Shown: in pieces, positions 1 to 10,427 of the stretch
Numbering within the stretch: position 1 is the stretch's first letter
Layout of the letters: every line of letters begins with the position of its first letter
Origin: Phlegmacium glaucopus
Lineage: Eukaryota > Basidiomycota > Agaricomycetes > Agaricales > Cortinariaceae
Assembly: GCA_015039465.1 (NCBI GenBank)
Contig: MU130558.1
Location: 13,208 to 77,207 of the forward strand
DNA: 64,000 nucleotides
Direction: 5' to 3'
Made by a program: the position numbers and the translations under genes
The notes under the pieces: generated by a model
The model's input: only the letters and a program-made list of their open reading frames with translations
Told to the model about the DNA's origin: nothing
The model's database searches: none

Positions 1-1214
1 AGTCTTTTCTATAGATGTTCACTGAATGGATCGTCCCCTAGGTTTCTCCTTTCCTACCCCTAGGGACGATCCGACCCCCACAAATTCATGATTATACCTG
101 TATTGCCTCTATATTTTATTTATTTCCTTACTATGTTATTATTAATTAATTAATTTATTCTTCACCACGCTATACTTTTTATCTTTATTTTCTGCCTCAC
201 TTAGCCTCCTGGCCTCAGCCTCGCCTTGATGCCCTAAGGCCTCAGTTGGCCACTGCCTTCGCCTCAACCTGCCTTCCAGCCTCCAGCAGCCTTTCCACCC
301 CACATACTAAGATCTCAACTCCAAACCCAATTTCAGCCCACAGGGGATTGTAGGTAGGGGGGGAAGCCATCCACTGCAGGGCCGTGCTTTCCTTTGACAA
401 GCTTAAACCGGTAGGACTACACGAATCCTCGAGGCCCCATGAAGAACACCTTAAGGCGTTGATTAAGCCCCCGCACATACAAAAGGGCTCCGAGGGTCCA
501 CAATACAAGCTAAGGCTTCAGAACGGTGAAGTGCTCCATAGCCTTAGAGGACAAATATTGAGACGACAGCTCCTAAAGGAGCTGCTGGGTGAGGAGAAGA
601 GGTAGTTACTAAAGGCCTTCACCCCCTCAGCCTTACGCAGAAGGTCCCTAGCCCAGATAGCCCCGACCTCAATCAAACTGATGCAACTTCTGGCCTACCT
701 CAGCAAAGTACCTGTTCCCTTCAACCTCAGCCATTCGCAACAACGGCTGAGCAAGAAGCTAGCCTTTCCCCGGATCCACGGCTACCCTGTTAAAGGACCT
801 ACCAGAGCAACAAACATACAGCGACCGTAGGTCCATATGAAACAGAGGGCCAAACATAAGGCCACGGCTTCAGGAGAAGACTAATATTATAGAACGGTAC
901 AGCAGAAATCTGAACTGGTCACGACGAAAGCGAAGTAGATCCCACAAGGCGTAAGCAAGGCACTTAAGTAATTGCCTGAGGTAAGCCCTAAGGCCAACCA
1001 AACCAAGTTTTGGGTAAGCCCCCTAAGCAGGCCTCAGATCCTCCTTTCCACCCACGACACACCGCCTCACCTGTACTAATAACATGACCTTAAGGCGTTC
1101 CCCTTCCTCAAGCCGGGTTAACCAAACAGCGACCAAACATCTCTCAGCCTCTATGACAAGGTTAAGGACTAAATGAGCAAGGCAGACCGGCAGAGGAACG
1201 CCTACTATCCGCCA
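1..1214. mobile_element. Ty3/gypsy 3' end (integrase, chromodomain, LTR) in mirror image: reversed, not complemented
   Basis: Neither strand read normally gives a retroelement protein. Reading the printed bases right to left WITHOUT complementing gives one open frame of 328 codons from 1214 down to a stop at 230-228. It contains AYHPQGDGQTERVNQ, then NWAELLPLAEFQYNN (Ty3/gypsy integrase C-terminal half), then a linker with YNQKRTSAPEYKPGDKVYL, then a chromodomain (EEEWVVEEILDSRV, YLVKWQDFGIEHNTWEP), then a G-rich polypurine tract and an LTR start TGTTAGGGGACACCC at 351-341. Positions 1-351 match the solo LTR at 46681-47085 only as its same-direction complement. Reversing 1-1214 in place joins its end to 1215-1276 and restores a complete LTR of about 413 bp. 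The reading is direct. The cause is unknown, but a data or assembly error is the likeliest explanation. Confidence 0.9.
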
Positions 1215-1276
1215 AATATTATTAACTTTGGATCCCCTGCTAGCTTGACTAAGTTGGCATTGCAGTTGCCCTAACA
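1215..1276 (+). mobile_element. 3' end of a gypsy LTR in normal orientation
   Basis: These 62 bases match the 3' end of the LTR at 50826-51652 and, as reverse complement, the start of 46681-47085. They end in GCAGTTGCCCTAACA. The homology begins exactly where the mirror-image segment stops, and with that segment re-reversed the LTR is continuous. The five bases after it are ATTAC; the matching 5' flank would lie outside the window. Confidence 0.85.
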
Positions 1277-1829
1277 ATTACAGATGTTCAGACAATTCCT
1301 GAAAATGGGACAAAACAGCAATTGGTTACTTATTCAGTGAAATTCTCTGTGAAAGGATTCCCTTGGTCGTACCTTCTCTACCATTCGTTGCATCATCCCC
1401 ACCATTGCCCTTCAGTTGGCCAAGTATCTTCCTTCCCTGTCACAACTTATCCACCATCAAAATTGACGCACAACGTGACACAATACAAGACCCACATAAA
1501 TCACCACCTGCTTACAGATGTACTTCTGCGGGTGTTTCGTAACACCATTTTCAACTTCAGTGCTTCACGTACGTGTGCCCTAATCAAACTCACGCTGAGA
1601 AGACTTCTATTGGGATGTGAAGTAACTGCCTGCAAGCATGGAACTCATGTATAAGGCGTTGTAGTCATCCCATTGTACCACCCACAAATCCATAACGCTG
1701 AACTCCTGCACTCACTGCTCTTACACCGATGTCCCACAACCGCAACCCTCAGGGAAAGAATCAACATGGAGTAATACATGCATAGTTTGTGTTTTTACTA
1801 TGTACCATGCTCACATTCATTTGCTATAC
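1277..1829. other. No recognisable gene
   Basis: There is a 110-codon forward open frame at 1322-1654 without any motif I recognise. The stretch may be the decayed 5' part of the integrase-like gene that becomes recognisable from about 1834, but I cannot show that. Confidence 0.4.
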
Positions 1830-2072
1830 TAGCAAAAGCAGATGATGAGACCCTTGCTAATGCACTTTGACAATACCACCAAGAACTTCTGTCCAATAAC
1901 AAGAAAATATCAGCTTGCTTGTTCAGCAAGCATGGAATTACAATGAGGTCAGATCTCTATATTTAATTGAACTAAAGTAACGAGCAATCTAATTTCACCC
2001 TGACCTGATACTAGTGACACCTCTGTCAAGCGGTGCCACGCTGAACTTGGGCTTACGGGGAGTCATGTAACT

Positions 2073-2645
2073 TGTTAAGTTCGAGAACTCTATTCCGGAG
2101 TATCAGACGGAGTTTGACCAGAATGGAACCACAGAACAGGAAAGGACTATAGCCTCAGCGTATGTGCTGTGCTACCCTAAACCTTCATGTCCTAATTTCG
2201 GAGTAAGAACGGAGTGGAGTGGAACCGGAAGTTGCAGTAACTTAGAGGAAGACAAGGAGGAGGAAACTATGTTGATATTTGAACTGAGGGAAAACATACA
2301 AGTTCGAGTACTTAAATAATAAAAAGAATTGCAACTGAAATATAAAGTATAAATATAAAGTGCTGCGTTCTGCTCCCGAAAGGTCCTGCATTCTTGAGGT
2401 GAATAATCCATGGCTGGTGTGCTGACTGATAGTGGGAATGTGATGACAAAGAAATAGTGGTAGTGGCGAAGAAGTGGTAATGGGTGTGGAGTATAGACGG
2501 AGGGACCGGAATGACACGGAGAAGTCTCGGGGTTGAACGTAGGAGGAGTAGTTTGGGATGTGAGGGAAAGCACTGTACGGAGTATGGACTACCAGAGACA
2601 ACTCCGACGGAGCTGGACCGGAGTAATGTATGACGGAATGTAACA
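2073..2645 (-). mobile_element. Solo LTR (573 bp) inside the integrase-like gene
   Basis: The ends are TGTTACATTCCG (2645, minus strand) and GAACTTAACA (2073). A perfect 5-bp target duplication TAACT lies at 2068-2072 and 2646-2650. Removing the element and one TAACT rejoins the integrase reading frame (GSHVTTQSMP). It is the short-form relative of the 1653-bp LTR at 13040-14692: both share the promoter-side segment that yields the matching open frames near 2240-2700 and 13040-13500. Confidence 0.9.
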
Positions 2646-2865
2646 TAACTACACAGAGTATGCCTTGACAGGATGCAGAACAGCTCATATTAAATGAGAT
2701 GGACAAGGACTCATCACGCCGACAGGGTGTTCAAACTATACAAGCAAAGGTTGCCTTCAATTCACAAACACATTTGACTAGGGATCTTGTATCAGAGATT
2801 ATGCACAGTCATGATCAGGAAGGCTTCATTATCTGCGACCCTAGTTTGAAAAAGATTGTACGGTG

Positions 2866-4400
2866 ATGTGATTGAGTTTTGCTTTATATGGTAATCAAAG
2901 GATTACTATTTTAGGAATTGTCTACAACAAATCCAGAAACCAGTAACTTTAATGACCAACAAACTCTGTTTTTGTGCAAGTTGGGGTTTCCTTGAAAGTA
3001 TAACCAGTATACTCTTGAATAAAACAACAATACACTTTTTAAGTCCAAATGTTCTAGACTATGATTCAAGTTTAAAGTCCAAATTTCTCTAGACTATGAT
3101 TCTGATAACAAGTTTATAGTCCAATTTCTTAGACTATTATATAGTGCTTTTTGATAGAACAAAGGCAAGTCCCTATAGGATTTAATATCCTTTGTCTATA
3201 TGATAACCAATTTTGGTAGTACAAAGACAAGCCCCTTTAGGGTTTAATATTCTTTGACTATCCACAACAAATGATTTAAAGTCCCTGAGGCAGACTGTGA
3301 GACAGCTTTATAGTACAAGGATTTCTCCTCAGACTCTGACAAAGGATTTAATATCCTTGCTTCCAAGACAAGTCCCTAAAGGATTTAATATTCTTGGTTT
3401 ACACAGAACAAAGGTAAGCCCCTTTAGGATTTAATACCCTTTGAACTGAGTGAAGCAAAGCAAGTCCACTTGTAATTCCAATTCTAACTTGTGCCAATTC
3501 AGAGCGCTGAAACTTGGGAAAGAAAGGAAGAGTGCAAATTCACTAATTTTACTGGTGCTTTCTAGCTACTTTTATACATAAATGAGAAACAAAATTAGGT
3601 AAGAGTCTGTGATGTCATGTCTATGTTTTATGATTACTGATGCTATTTTATGATGTCATGTTTTGTTTTATGATGTCATGTCTTGTTTTTGGATGATAAA
3701 TCCTTGTTTTATGATGTCATGTCTTGTTTCTAGATGACTGATCATTGTTTTATGATGTCATGTCTTGTTTCTAGATGACTGATCATTGTTTTATGATGTC
3801 ATGTCTTGTTTCTAGATGACTGATCATTGTTTTATGATGTCATGTCTTGTTTCTAGATGACTGATCATTGTTTTATGATGTCATATGTTTCATAATGTCA
3901 CAAAATGTGACAAAATGTTACAAAATGTTACAAATGTCACGAAATGTCACATGATGTCACATGGTGTCACATGATGTCACATGGTGTCACATGATGTCAC
4001 ATGATGTCACATGATATCACATGCTTCATTATTAGGACCTTTTATTGATATTTGACTTACTGATGTTATCCTTAGGACTTGTATAACAATCCTTCATAGT
4101 TGTAGACTTTGATAGTTACTTTAGATTGCAAGTAGTTCATTTGACCATTATGGATTTTGTATGGTTAGAGTCTGAACATTTTGTAGTGTTGTTTTAACAG
4201 TATGATAAATAGATCAATTCAGATCATAGTTATCTGCTGCTTTAACATTTATTACTATGCAATTTCCAGTTTAATCAACAAGTGTAGTCAACACTTTTGA
4301 CCCTTACAATATCAATTTGTAGATTAATTCATGGTTGGGTTATTGATCTTGTTGATTCAATTGAAGAATAATATTATGAAAAATTGAATAATCCATAGGT
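2866..4400. repeat. AT-rich insert with minisatellites in the integrase-like gene
   Basis: The stretch separates two conserved parts of the integrase-like protein and has no coding signal. At 3050-3470 the phrases GTCCCTATAGGATTTAATAT and TTAGACTATGATT recur in imperfect copies. At 3640-3880 a 41-bp unit containing GATGTCATGTCTTG and TAGATGACTGATCATTG is repeated about five times in tandem. At 3890-4020 short ATGTCACATG-type repeats of about 10 bp follow. No target duplication was found, so it could be a degraded transposon or an overgrown intron. Confidence 0.6.
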
Positions 4401-5599
4401 ATTCAACTTTCAGTCCTATCAACGGATAAAAAAGAATCCTATTGGCATTCACAAACGCTGGGCTGGGGATGGCCATGATAAACTATGTAAGATAAGATTC
4501 CCCATCTGGGCAGTTGTTGATGATGCAACAAGCAAATGGCTTGATGCTTGGGTTGTTCCTAGCAATAGGATGGGGAATGTAATTGGTTATCTATTCCTTT
4601 GTCTGATTGAGAAATATGGAGGTTAGCATGTTTGTTCATTCTTTCACTTCATGACACGACATGTATTTATGTTTGTATAACCATGATAGGCATGCCACTG
4701 CAGTTCTCAACTGATTGCGGCTCTGAGACGACTCAACTCTTTGGGCTTGCAAATGCGCTATAGTATGTGGGCATAATTCTTATGACAGGTTTGGAGCAGC
4801 TGACTTATAGTCAATCTCCAGGGAAATTTTCCATCCTGAGTTTGACATGGCTGAGCTCCCAGCTCACATATATTTATGTAGCGTACACAATATCTCAATT
4901 GAATGCTCATGGCTATGTCTTCAACTAGAGTGGGGTGACAATGCTGTGCTTGCATTCAAAAAAGGCAGAGATGAGGGCGTTTACAACCCTAATGACCCTG
5001 CGCATTGGTGAGTGTTATCATCTATACAGTTGCTTCCAGCGGTATGTTAATGGTATTTTGATTAGCAAGCTTGGCCAATGGTTGTGGCCTAAACTTTTAA
5101 GGAAGTCCCTGAGAGAGTTTATGGATTTCAGGAATGGGGTTCATATGCGCAATGATAATGAAAAAGCTGGCCCCTCCAGCATGTCACAAAATGAAGCTTT
5201 TAGCTTGCCCGAGAACTGGGGTGGTTGCAACTGCCTTCTCAAAGTTGACATGGTTATCATTGCAGAGTTGAAGGAGGCTATGGGTGGTGATGAGATCCTA
5301 GATTTCGTCTCTAAGGAGTTTTCTGAGAAGGCACAGGTTGCATATGATTCCCTTGGTGTAACTGATCTCAATAGCGAGAATGTGTGGTATGTATTTAGTG
5401 ATTTATATTGTTTGTTGTTTTGATAATATTAGACTTTACATGTACATTTGCAAGATACTATTATTTAATCTCAAGATGGTAGCACTGGTGCGTTGCCTCA
5501 AGTTGAGTAATATTTCTGATGTACTTGGGTGAGGATCTACATGTGGCTAAAAAAATTATGCTTCAAATGGTTGAGAATGAAGTTTGAACTCAACCGCTG

Positions 5600-8500
5600 C
5601 TGCAATGCCCATCTGCCCGCTGTGTAAGAACAATTTCCCCCTCCTGGATCAAGATACAACCACCTGTGAAAAATGTAAGGCTCAAAAACCTGGGATGTCT
5701 ACTGCCGAGTATGCGGTAATAAATGTATGTAATTTTAAAGTTCTTTTCTTCCTATAGAATCAAGTTAAAAATGGACAACTTAAAAGGACAAGCCGCAGTG
5801 CGGTAGTTGTGGAATCATGTTGGGTAGCCTCAAACAAGCGCTCTGTAATGGATGCATTGCATATTACAGTATGTGATTAATATTAAGATGAACATACCTG
5901 AACAGTCAAACTTTGTGTTGATCAGAGTCTGGGAAGGATGTGCTGTTTAGCATCCTTAAACTGCATGGAGCCGCAAAACTTCTCCTGAACAACACTCACA
6001 CAATGGAGGATGAGGACGTCACCAAGGCCAATAGTAGTACACGCAGCACTCTTGCAACTACCATCCTAGAATAAGCTGCTTCATATCAATCCACAGCTTC
6101 AGATAAACGCCTTGGCGTTGGGCCTTCAAGAACCACCAAGAACACTGCGACAGGCCTACATCAATTCAAAAACCTTGACAAAGCAAAAGTGATTATCGCT
6201 GAGAGAAAAACTAAGAAGATTGAAGCGCAGATGTTAAATTCCGGGATCCGGGTTGTTGCTACAGTGTGGATGACGGATAAGCATAAGCTAAAACAAGTGA
6301 GAAGTCTTTGAGTCTAAAACTTTCAAAGAATGCACTTAACCTCATTGGGTAGATTGGACAAATCCGTGTCTCGAGTGTCTTTGAGCCGACAGCAGGTATA
6401 CGGAACTCTCTTGATGCAGTTTTTGAGAAGGTTCGGTCTAGCTTTGAATTGTTGTTTCCAGATGTAATACAGTAAACATGGTGGGTACATACCTAAGTTT
6501 TGTCCAGATTTTTATGGCTGACTAGATCTGCGCATACAAGGTCAAATGTCACACTTTATGCACATGAGAGTAGCACAAAGTTTACTTCATTGCAGCACTT
6601 GAATCGGGCCAGGACTATGCATGACCTATACCAGGAATTCATCAATGGACGGTTGGGTAGTATTAGTACCTTGAACTCACAGACAATCGAGATCCGGTTT
6701 GCATATCAAAAGGATGAAATTGTCTGTGAATTCCACTCTTGGTTACTTGTGCATTGGGAATAAGCTCAAAAATTGTTTACAGCATCCACTAGAAGATGAG
6801 CAGGCCATGGACTCAGCAATGTTGTCTGCCACTGCCAGGAAGAGAAAACAAACATCTAGCCAATTTATGGTTAATTCAGGCACCAGGACTCAAAGCAGCT
6901 TCAATTGTGTGCTTGAATCGAGACAAAGTTCCACCATATCATTCACAATGCCATCAGCAGCTCCTAGTACACGTGTACCAGTGATCTTGAAAAGCACTTA
7001 TCAGGTTCCAGCTCGTCAACAATGGACACATGATCTGCCAATGAAGATGTCCTTCTTTGTCCATACCAAAGCTATGATCAATGGAGAAGGAAATGTAGAA
7101 TTTTCCATTAACACCAAGCAGGAGGCTATTGAAATTGCAGAAGATTGGGAGAAGGGGCAGACCCTCTATGAGCAAGGTAAACTGCATGAGGCCACTGGGT
7201 TTGTTGGCAAGGGCTATAGTAAATGAGGAATATATGTAAGTTGTGCTGTGTTGGACTTTAAAAACAAAGATTTGACAGACACTATACATCAGGAAAAGTC
7301 CATATGTCTGGTGCTGTCTGGACGGTCTGATTGGTCTGGCAGGTCTGGCACCAGAAACTCATTTCTTCCAGACATTGTCATAATTTATACTCCTGCCATA
7401 AGTTTGTCAGAAATCAGTTTCTCTCCAGATTTTTGCCAGACCACCAGACTTAATTCCTCTGCCCAGAGTATTCACAACTTCATTGCAGGTAATAATACTT
7501 AGGACTACCTGTTTTATACCTGGTAAAGGGATAATTTACATACAATGTAGTGACTTTGATGTAAATTATTTAATCCAACAGATTCCTACCCTCAGGCTCA
7601 CCATTGGCAGTACAAAAAAAATGCAGGCAGGAGTACTACAGTAATAATTGATGGTTGGTGGGCAACTGAAAATTGAGAGCAGTACTCAATGCTTAAAGCA
7701 TTGAAGTCTGGTGAGCCAGTGCAGTGTGACTCGGAGGTTTGTAAATGACACTCAACCTGAAATATGCCAAGTTCGTTGGAACTCCGACACACATGACTTT
7801 GTTGATCAAAGTTGAACCTCGCTCGACAACAAATCTTTACTTTCATCCTCCTTCATCACTCATGCTTCATCTCACTGCTAACAGCCTAATATCACATAGA
7901 GACTAGCAGATGATGTTTCTCCTCAATAATGATTGGTATTTGGCAGCACTGGCTCTATGGAGAGGATAAAGGAAGACTTGGACATTGTACGTTGTTTCTG
8001 CCTTTGGATGACATCCCGCTCACTGTCCTGCAGGGCGGTTTTACTGGACGGGGCCACGCCAGTTTTAGACTCCAGAATCTATGTAAGTAGTTTGGCACCA
8101 AGGCGCTGTTTATCGATATCGGTTGGGTATCAAGCTTGCATGGACCTACACAAGGCAAGTAACTCAGTGGTCTGCTGCAAACTCACTCACAGTCTATCTT
8201 CCTCATTTAGACATGGTGCTTGTCGCCTTTGTCTTGCGCCTCAACTACTTACAAACACGTTCTGGTATGTTGGTCTTCTTGCCGTCTTCCCTCTCACTTG
8301 GCTAACATGAGTTCCTCCTGATTTAGATACTTTACACCAAAATTCCAGGAACCTAGTTTACATGGGACATCTTTTGGCAGCTCAGGTTTGTTGAGGGATT
8401 ACGCTGACAGACGATGGGTGGTTTCTCTGTTGTTGCACCTCCTCAGTACACGGTTTCTGTATGGAACATGTAGCATGTAGTGTAGATAGAAATGAAATAT

Positions 8501-9465
8501 CCTTTGTTAATTTTATAAGATCCTGTTATCAGGTGAATCTGGAAAGCTGGAAAGGAACAGGATATGGCTTGTGAGCTGGTAGGTTCTGGTACCATAATAA
8601 AATCTGGCACCAGAACTAATTTCTGGCAACTAAAAGTGTTTATAAAAATGTGCAGGTGATTATGTCGCCAGACAGATAGAGTTTTCCTAATGTAGGCAAG
8701 ATTTGGTGGAAAGGAGTATGTTTTAACGCAGCCCATGGATGAGATGATGACGCATTCAGAAGTAAATGCTGTGCTCAAGGAAGAATATCGCCTGTTATGT
8801 CAGTGTGACGGCTTTAAAACAATTTTTGATCAATTTTCAAAAGATAAAAATGTCTCAACCATTCCTCGTGAGTAATGTACCATTGCACTTATGCGGTGAT
8901 CTTTTAGCTTACTACGGCATTGGCCAGCCTTTTACTTCAACTTTCAAGGTTCTATATATGGAGAAATTCATAGGTCAATGACTTCAGGAAGCCGACTTAT
9001 CCTGCACAAACCCTTCTTAGCGACCCTTCTTCTGCCATGTGGAAAAGTTGATGGGAAGGTCAAAAAGTTCACAGGAAGTGATTGTGTGGGCGATGCCTGT
9101 GATAACATGACCAAGGCTGTCCATGCATTTGCCCACTGGTCGTTATTGTACTCTCATAAACATATCCTGTTCTGTGACCTTCAAGGTACTCATGACCGGC
9201 ACACAATTTTTTAGAGCTAACTGGAAGACTTTTTTCAACAGGTGCGCTTGACCTCAAGGGTGTTATGTGTTTGTTTGACCCACAGGCTCATACGTGCGTG
9301 ATGTTGCAATTTTCTAACAAACACTAACTGTTGCCTTTACCAGGAATACACCCCGTACTCTGCACAGCATGTACTGGGATGGAGGTCCAAAGAAGATTGA
9401 AGCTTTCCGTGAGCAACATGCATCAATGTGTGATGATAATTGGGTTTGTACGAGATTGGGTTTAC
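5600..9465 (+). pseudogene. Alpha-type protein kinase, broken by an insertion and stops
   Basis: Alpha-kinases (the eEF2K/MHCK fold) phosphorylate Ser/Thr; the family is greatly expanded in Agaricomycetes. Visible parts, in order: an N-terminal Cys-rich region at 5605-5870 (NFPLLDQDTTTCEKCKAQ, QCGSCGIMLGSLKQALCNGC), a linker (KNLDKAKVIIAERKTKKIEA, 6165-6225), a start-of-kinase segment at 6960-7225 (VPVILKSTYQVPARQQW to ATGFVGKGYSK), an insertion of about 1.45 kb, then 8710-8870 (GGKEYVLTQPMDEMMTHSEV, LKEEYRLLCQCDGF), and the catalytic C-terminus at 9000-9465: LLPCGKVDGKVKKFTGSD, KAVHAFAHWSLLYSHKHILF, CDLQG, GVMCLFDPQAHT, MYWDGGPKKIEAF. Motifs are excellent, but frame breaks (for example TGA for Arg after GKGYSK at about 7224) make it non-functional. 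Confidence 0.75.
7240..8690. other. Insertion of unknown origin inside the alpha-kinase relic
   Basis: Kinase homology stops at about 7235 and resumes at about 8700. The flanks of the insert share the phrase TCTGGCACCAGAA (7337 region and 8606 region), and the left part is rich in GTCTGG/CCAGAC words, suggesting degenerate termini. In between, at about 7930-8310, a forward stretch with intron-like signals reads FTGRGHASFRLQNL and FGTKALFIDIGWVSSL; I do not recognise it. No clean target duplication was found. Confidence 0.4.
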
Positions 9466-9499
9466 AAGAAATGATTGTAGAAAGTGATACCAACACATA

Positions 9500-10107
9500 A
9501 AGTAGCGCTCAGGCTCCTAGGTTCAGTCCCAAAAAAACTACCCACAAACAGAGCATCAACTTTCTAGTAAACTCTTGCCAGTGACCAGCAAGCCTGAGTG
9601 CTCCTGTGCTAAGTATTGTATTGGTGTAGTTTACCTATTATCCAAATAAACTTCTTGTTGAACCCCTGAGTAACGTTGACCAGGACATCTTCTGAGTTCT
9701 AGACAAGGATAGAAAATCTTGTCTTTGGTATACCTAAACATTGTTATAAATGAAAAAAAAAAATAAAGATGACTTGGACAGAGACTCACTACTATATTGC
9801 CAGTAAGGGCATGGACGAGCATCTCAGTGTGTGGATCCTTCTGAGGGTCCAGACGAGCAATAGCACCTTCTGTATATTCTGTATACCTAATACAACTTTA
9901 GACTTGATGATGATGGAAAACATGACAAAAAACATATATTCAGACGAATACAAACATGTCCCAAGTTGTCAGCAACGGTACAGGGTACAGGATGTAACAA
10001 GATGTGACTGTATTTTACTACATATTATACCTTGCCAAAAGTGCCATACCTTTGACCTGGACCCTGAAGAAGCACAAGATGCTTCTACAAAATCAAAATA
10101 GACCTGG
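9500..10107. other. No confident gene
   Basis: The stretch contains an A-rich run at 9750-9765 and short open frames without recognisable motifs. Its right edge adjoins an LTR-like sequence at 10108, so it may be residue of a retroelement interior. Confidence 0.3.
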
Positions 10108-10427
10108 TGTAATGACCCGGTATTTCATTACAACATTCTTGAGTTTCTATTCTTATTTTAGCTATCTTTTATCTTTCACTTTCATTTCGTCTTATTCATG
10201 AAATATTCACATGTACTCAAAATGCCTGATCTCATTCCTTGTTCATTTTACCCTTCATTTTAACAAGACCTTACAGACCTCCTTTTTGTTCCTTAAACAC
10301 ATATACATGTGATTATTGTTTGAACCTTTTTTGTATAAATAGGAGTACAGAACTTAGATAGTTGTCTTCAGTGAATCTCATATTGTGAAACCGTCTGTTG
10401 ATTCCTCTGTGTGACTAAAATGTTACA
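10108..10427 (+). mobile_element. Possible LTR, cut off or flanked by the hAT insertion
   Basis: The stretch begins TGTAATGACCCGG with a short inverted repeat (TGTAATGA...TCATTACA) and ends TGTTACA, i.e. TG...CA. It has a T-rich body and a promoter-like TATAAATAGG at about 10334. No target duplication was found in the flanks, with or without removing the hAT element that starts three bases later. The call rests on termini only. Confidence 0.35.

Larger units (their letters stand above)
1830..5423 (+). pseudogene. Integrase-core (rve/DDE-like) protein of the basidiomycete type, interrupted
   Basis: Forward-strand exons give a continuous protein once insertions and introns are removed. An N-terminal stretch (YHQELLSNNKKISACLFSK) is followed by an intron from 1945, then SDTSVKRCHAELGLTGSHV, interrupted by the solo LTR at 2073-2645, then DKDSSRRQGVQTIQAK and GFIICDPSLKK to about 2862. 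After a 1.5-kb AT-rich insert, the catalytic core appears at 4430-4625 (WAGDGHDKL, FPIWAVVDDATSKWLDAW). Next come STDCGSETTQLFGLANAL from about 4690, HIYLCSVHNISIECSWL, and a C-terminal exon 5070-5385 (LWPKLLRKSLREFMDFRNGV, GGCNCLL). The aspartates in GDGHD, VVDDA and STDCG fit an RNase-H-fold integrase; I recall this family as expanded in Agaricomycetes. Two in-frame TGA codons (1868 region and 2662 region) sit where CGA (Arg) fits, suggesting C-to-T decay. It is probably non-functional. Confidence 0.7.

Noticed and set aside
242..1277. Open frames on both strands at 242-508, 384-605 and 1023-1277
   Set aside because: They are shadows of the mirror-reversed gypsy integrase/chromodomain frame and have no family motifs.
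3600..4020. Regularly spaced repeats suggestive of a CRISPR array
   Set aside because: The units are directly tandem with no unique spacers, and the genome is fungal.
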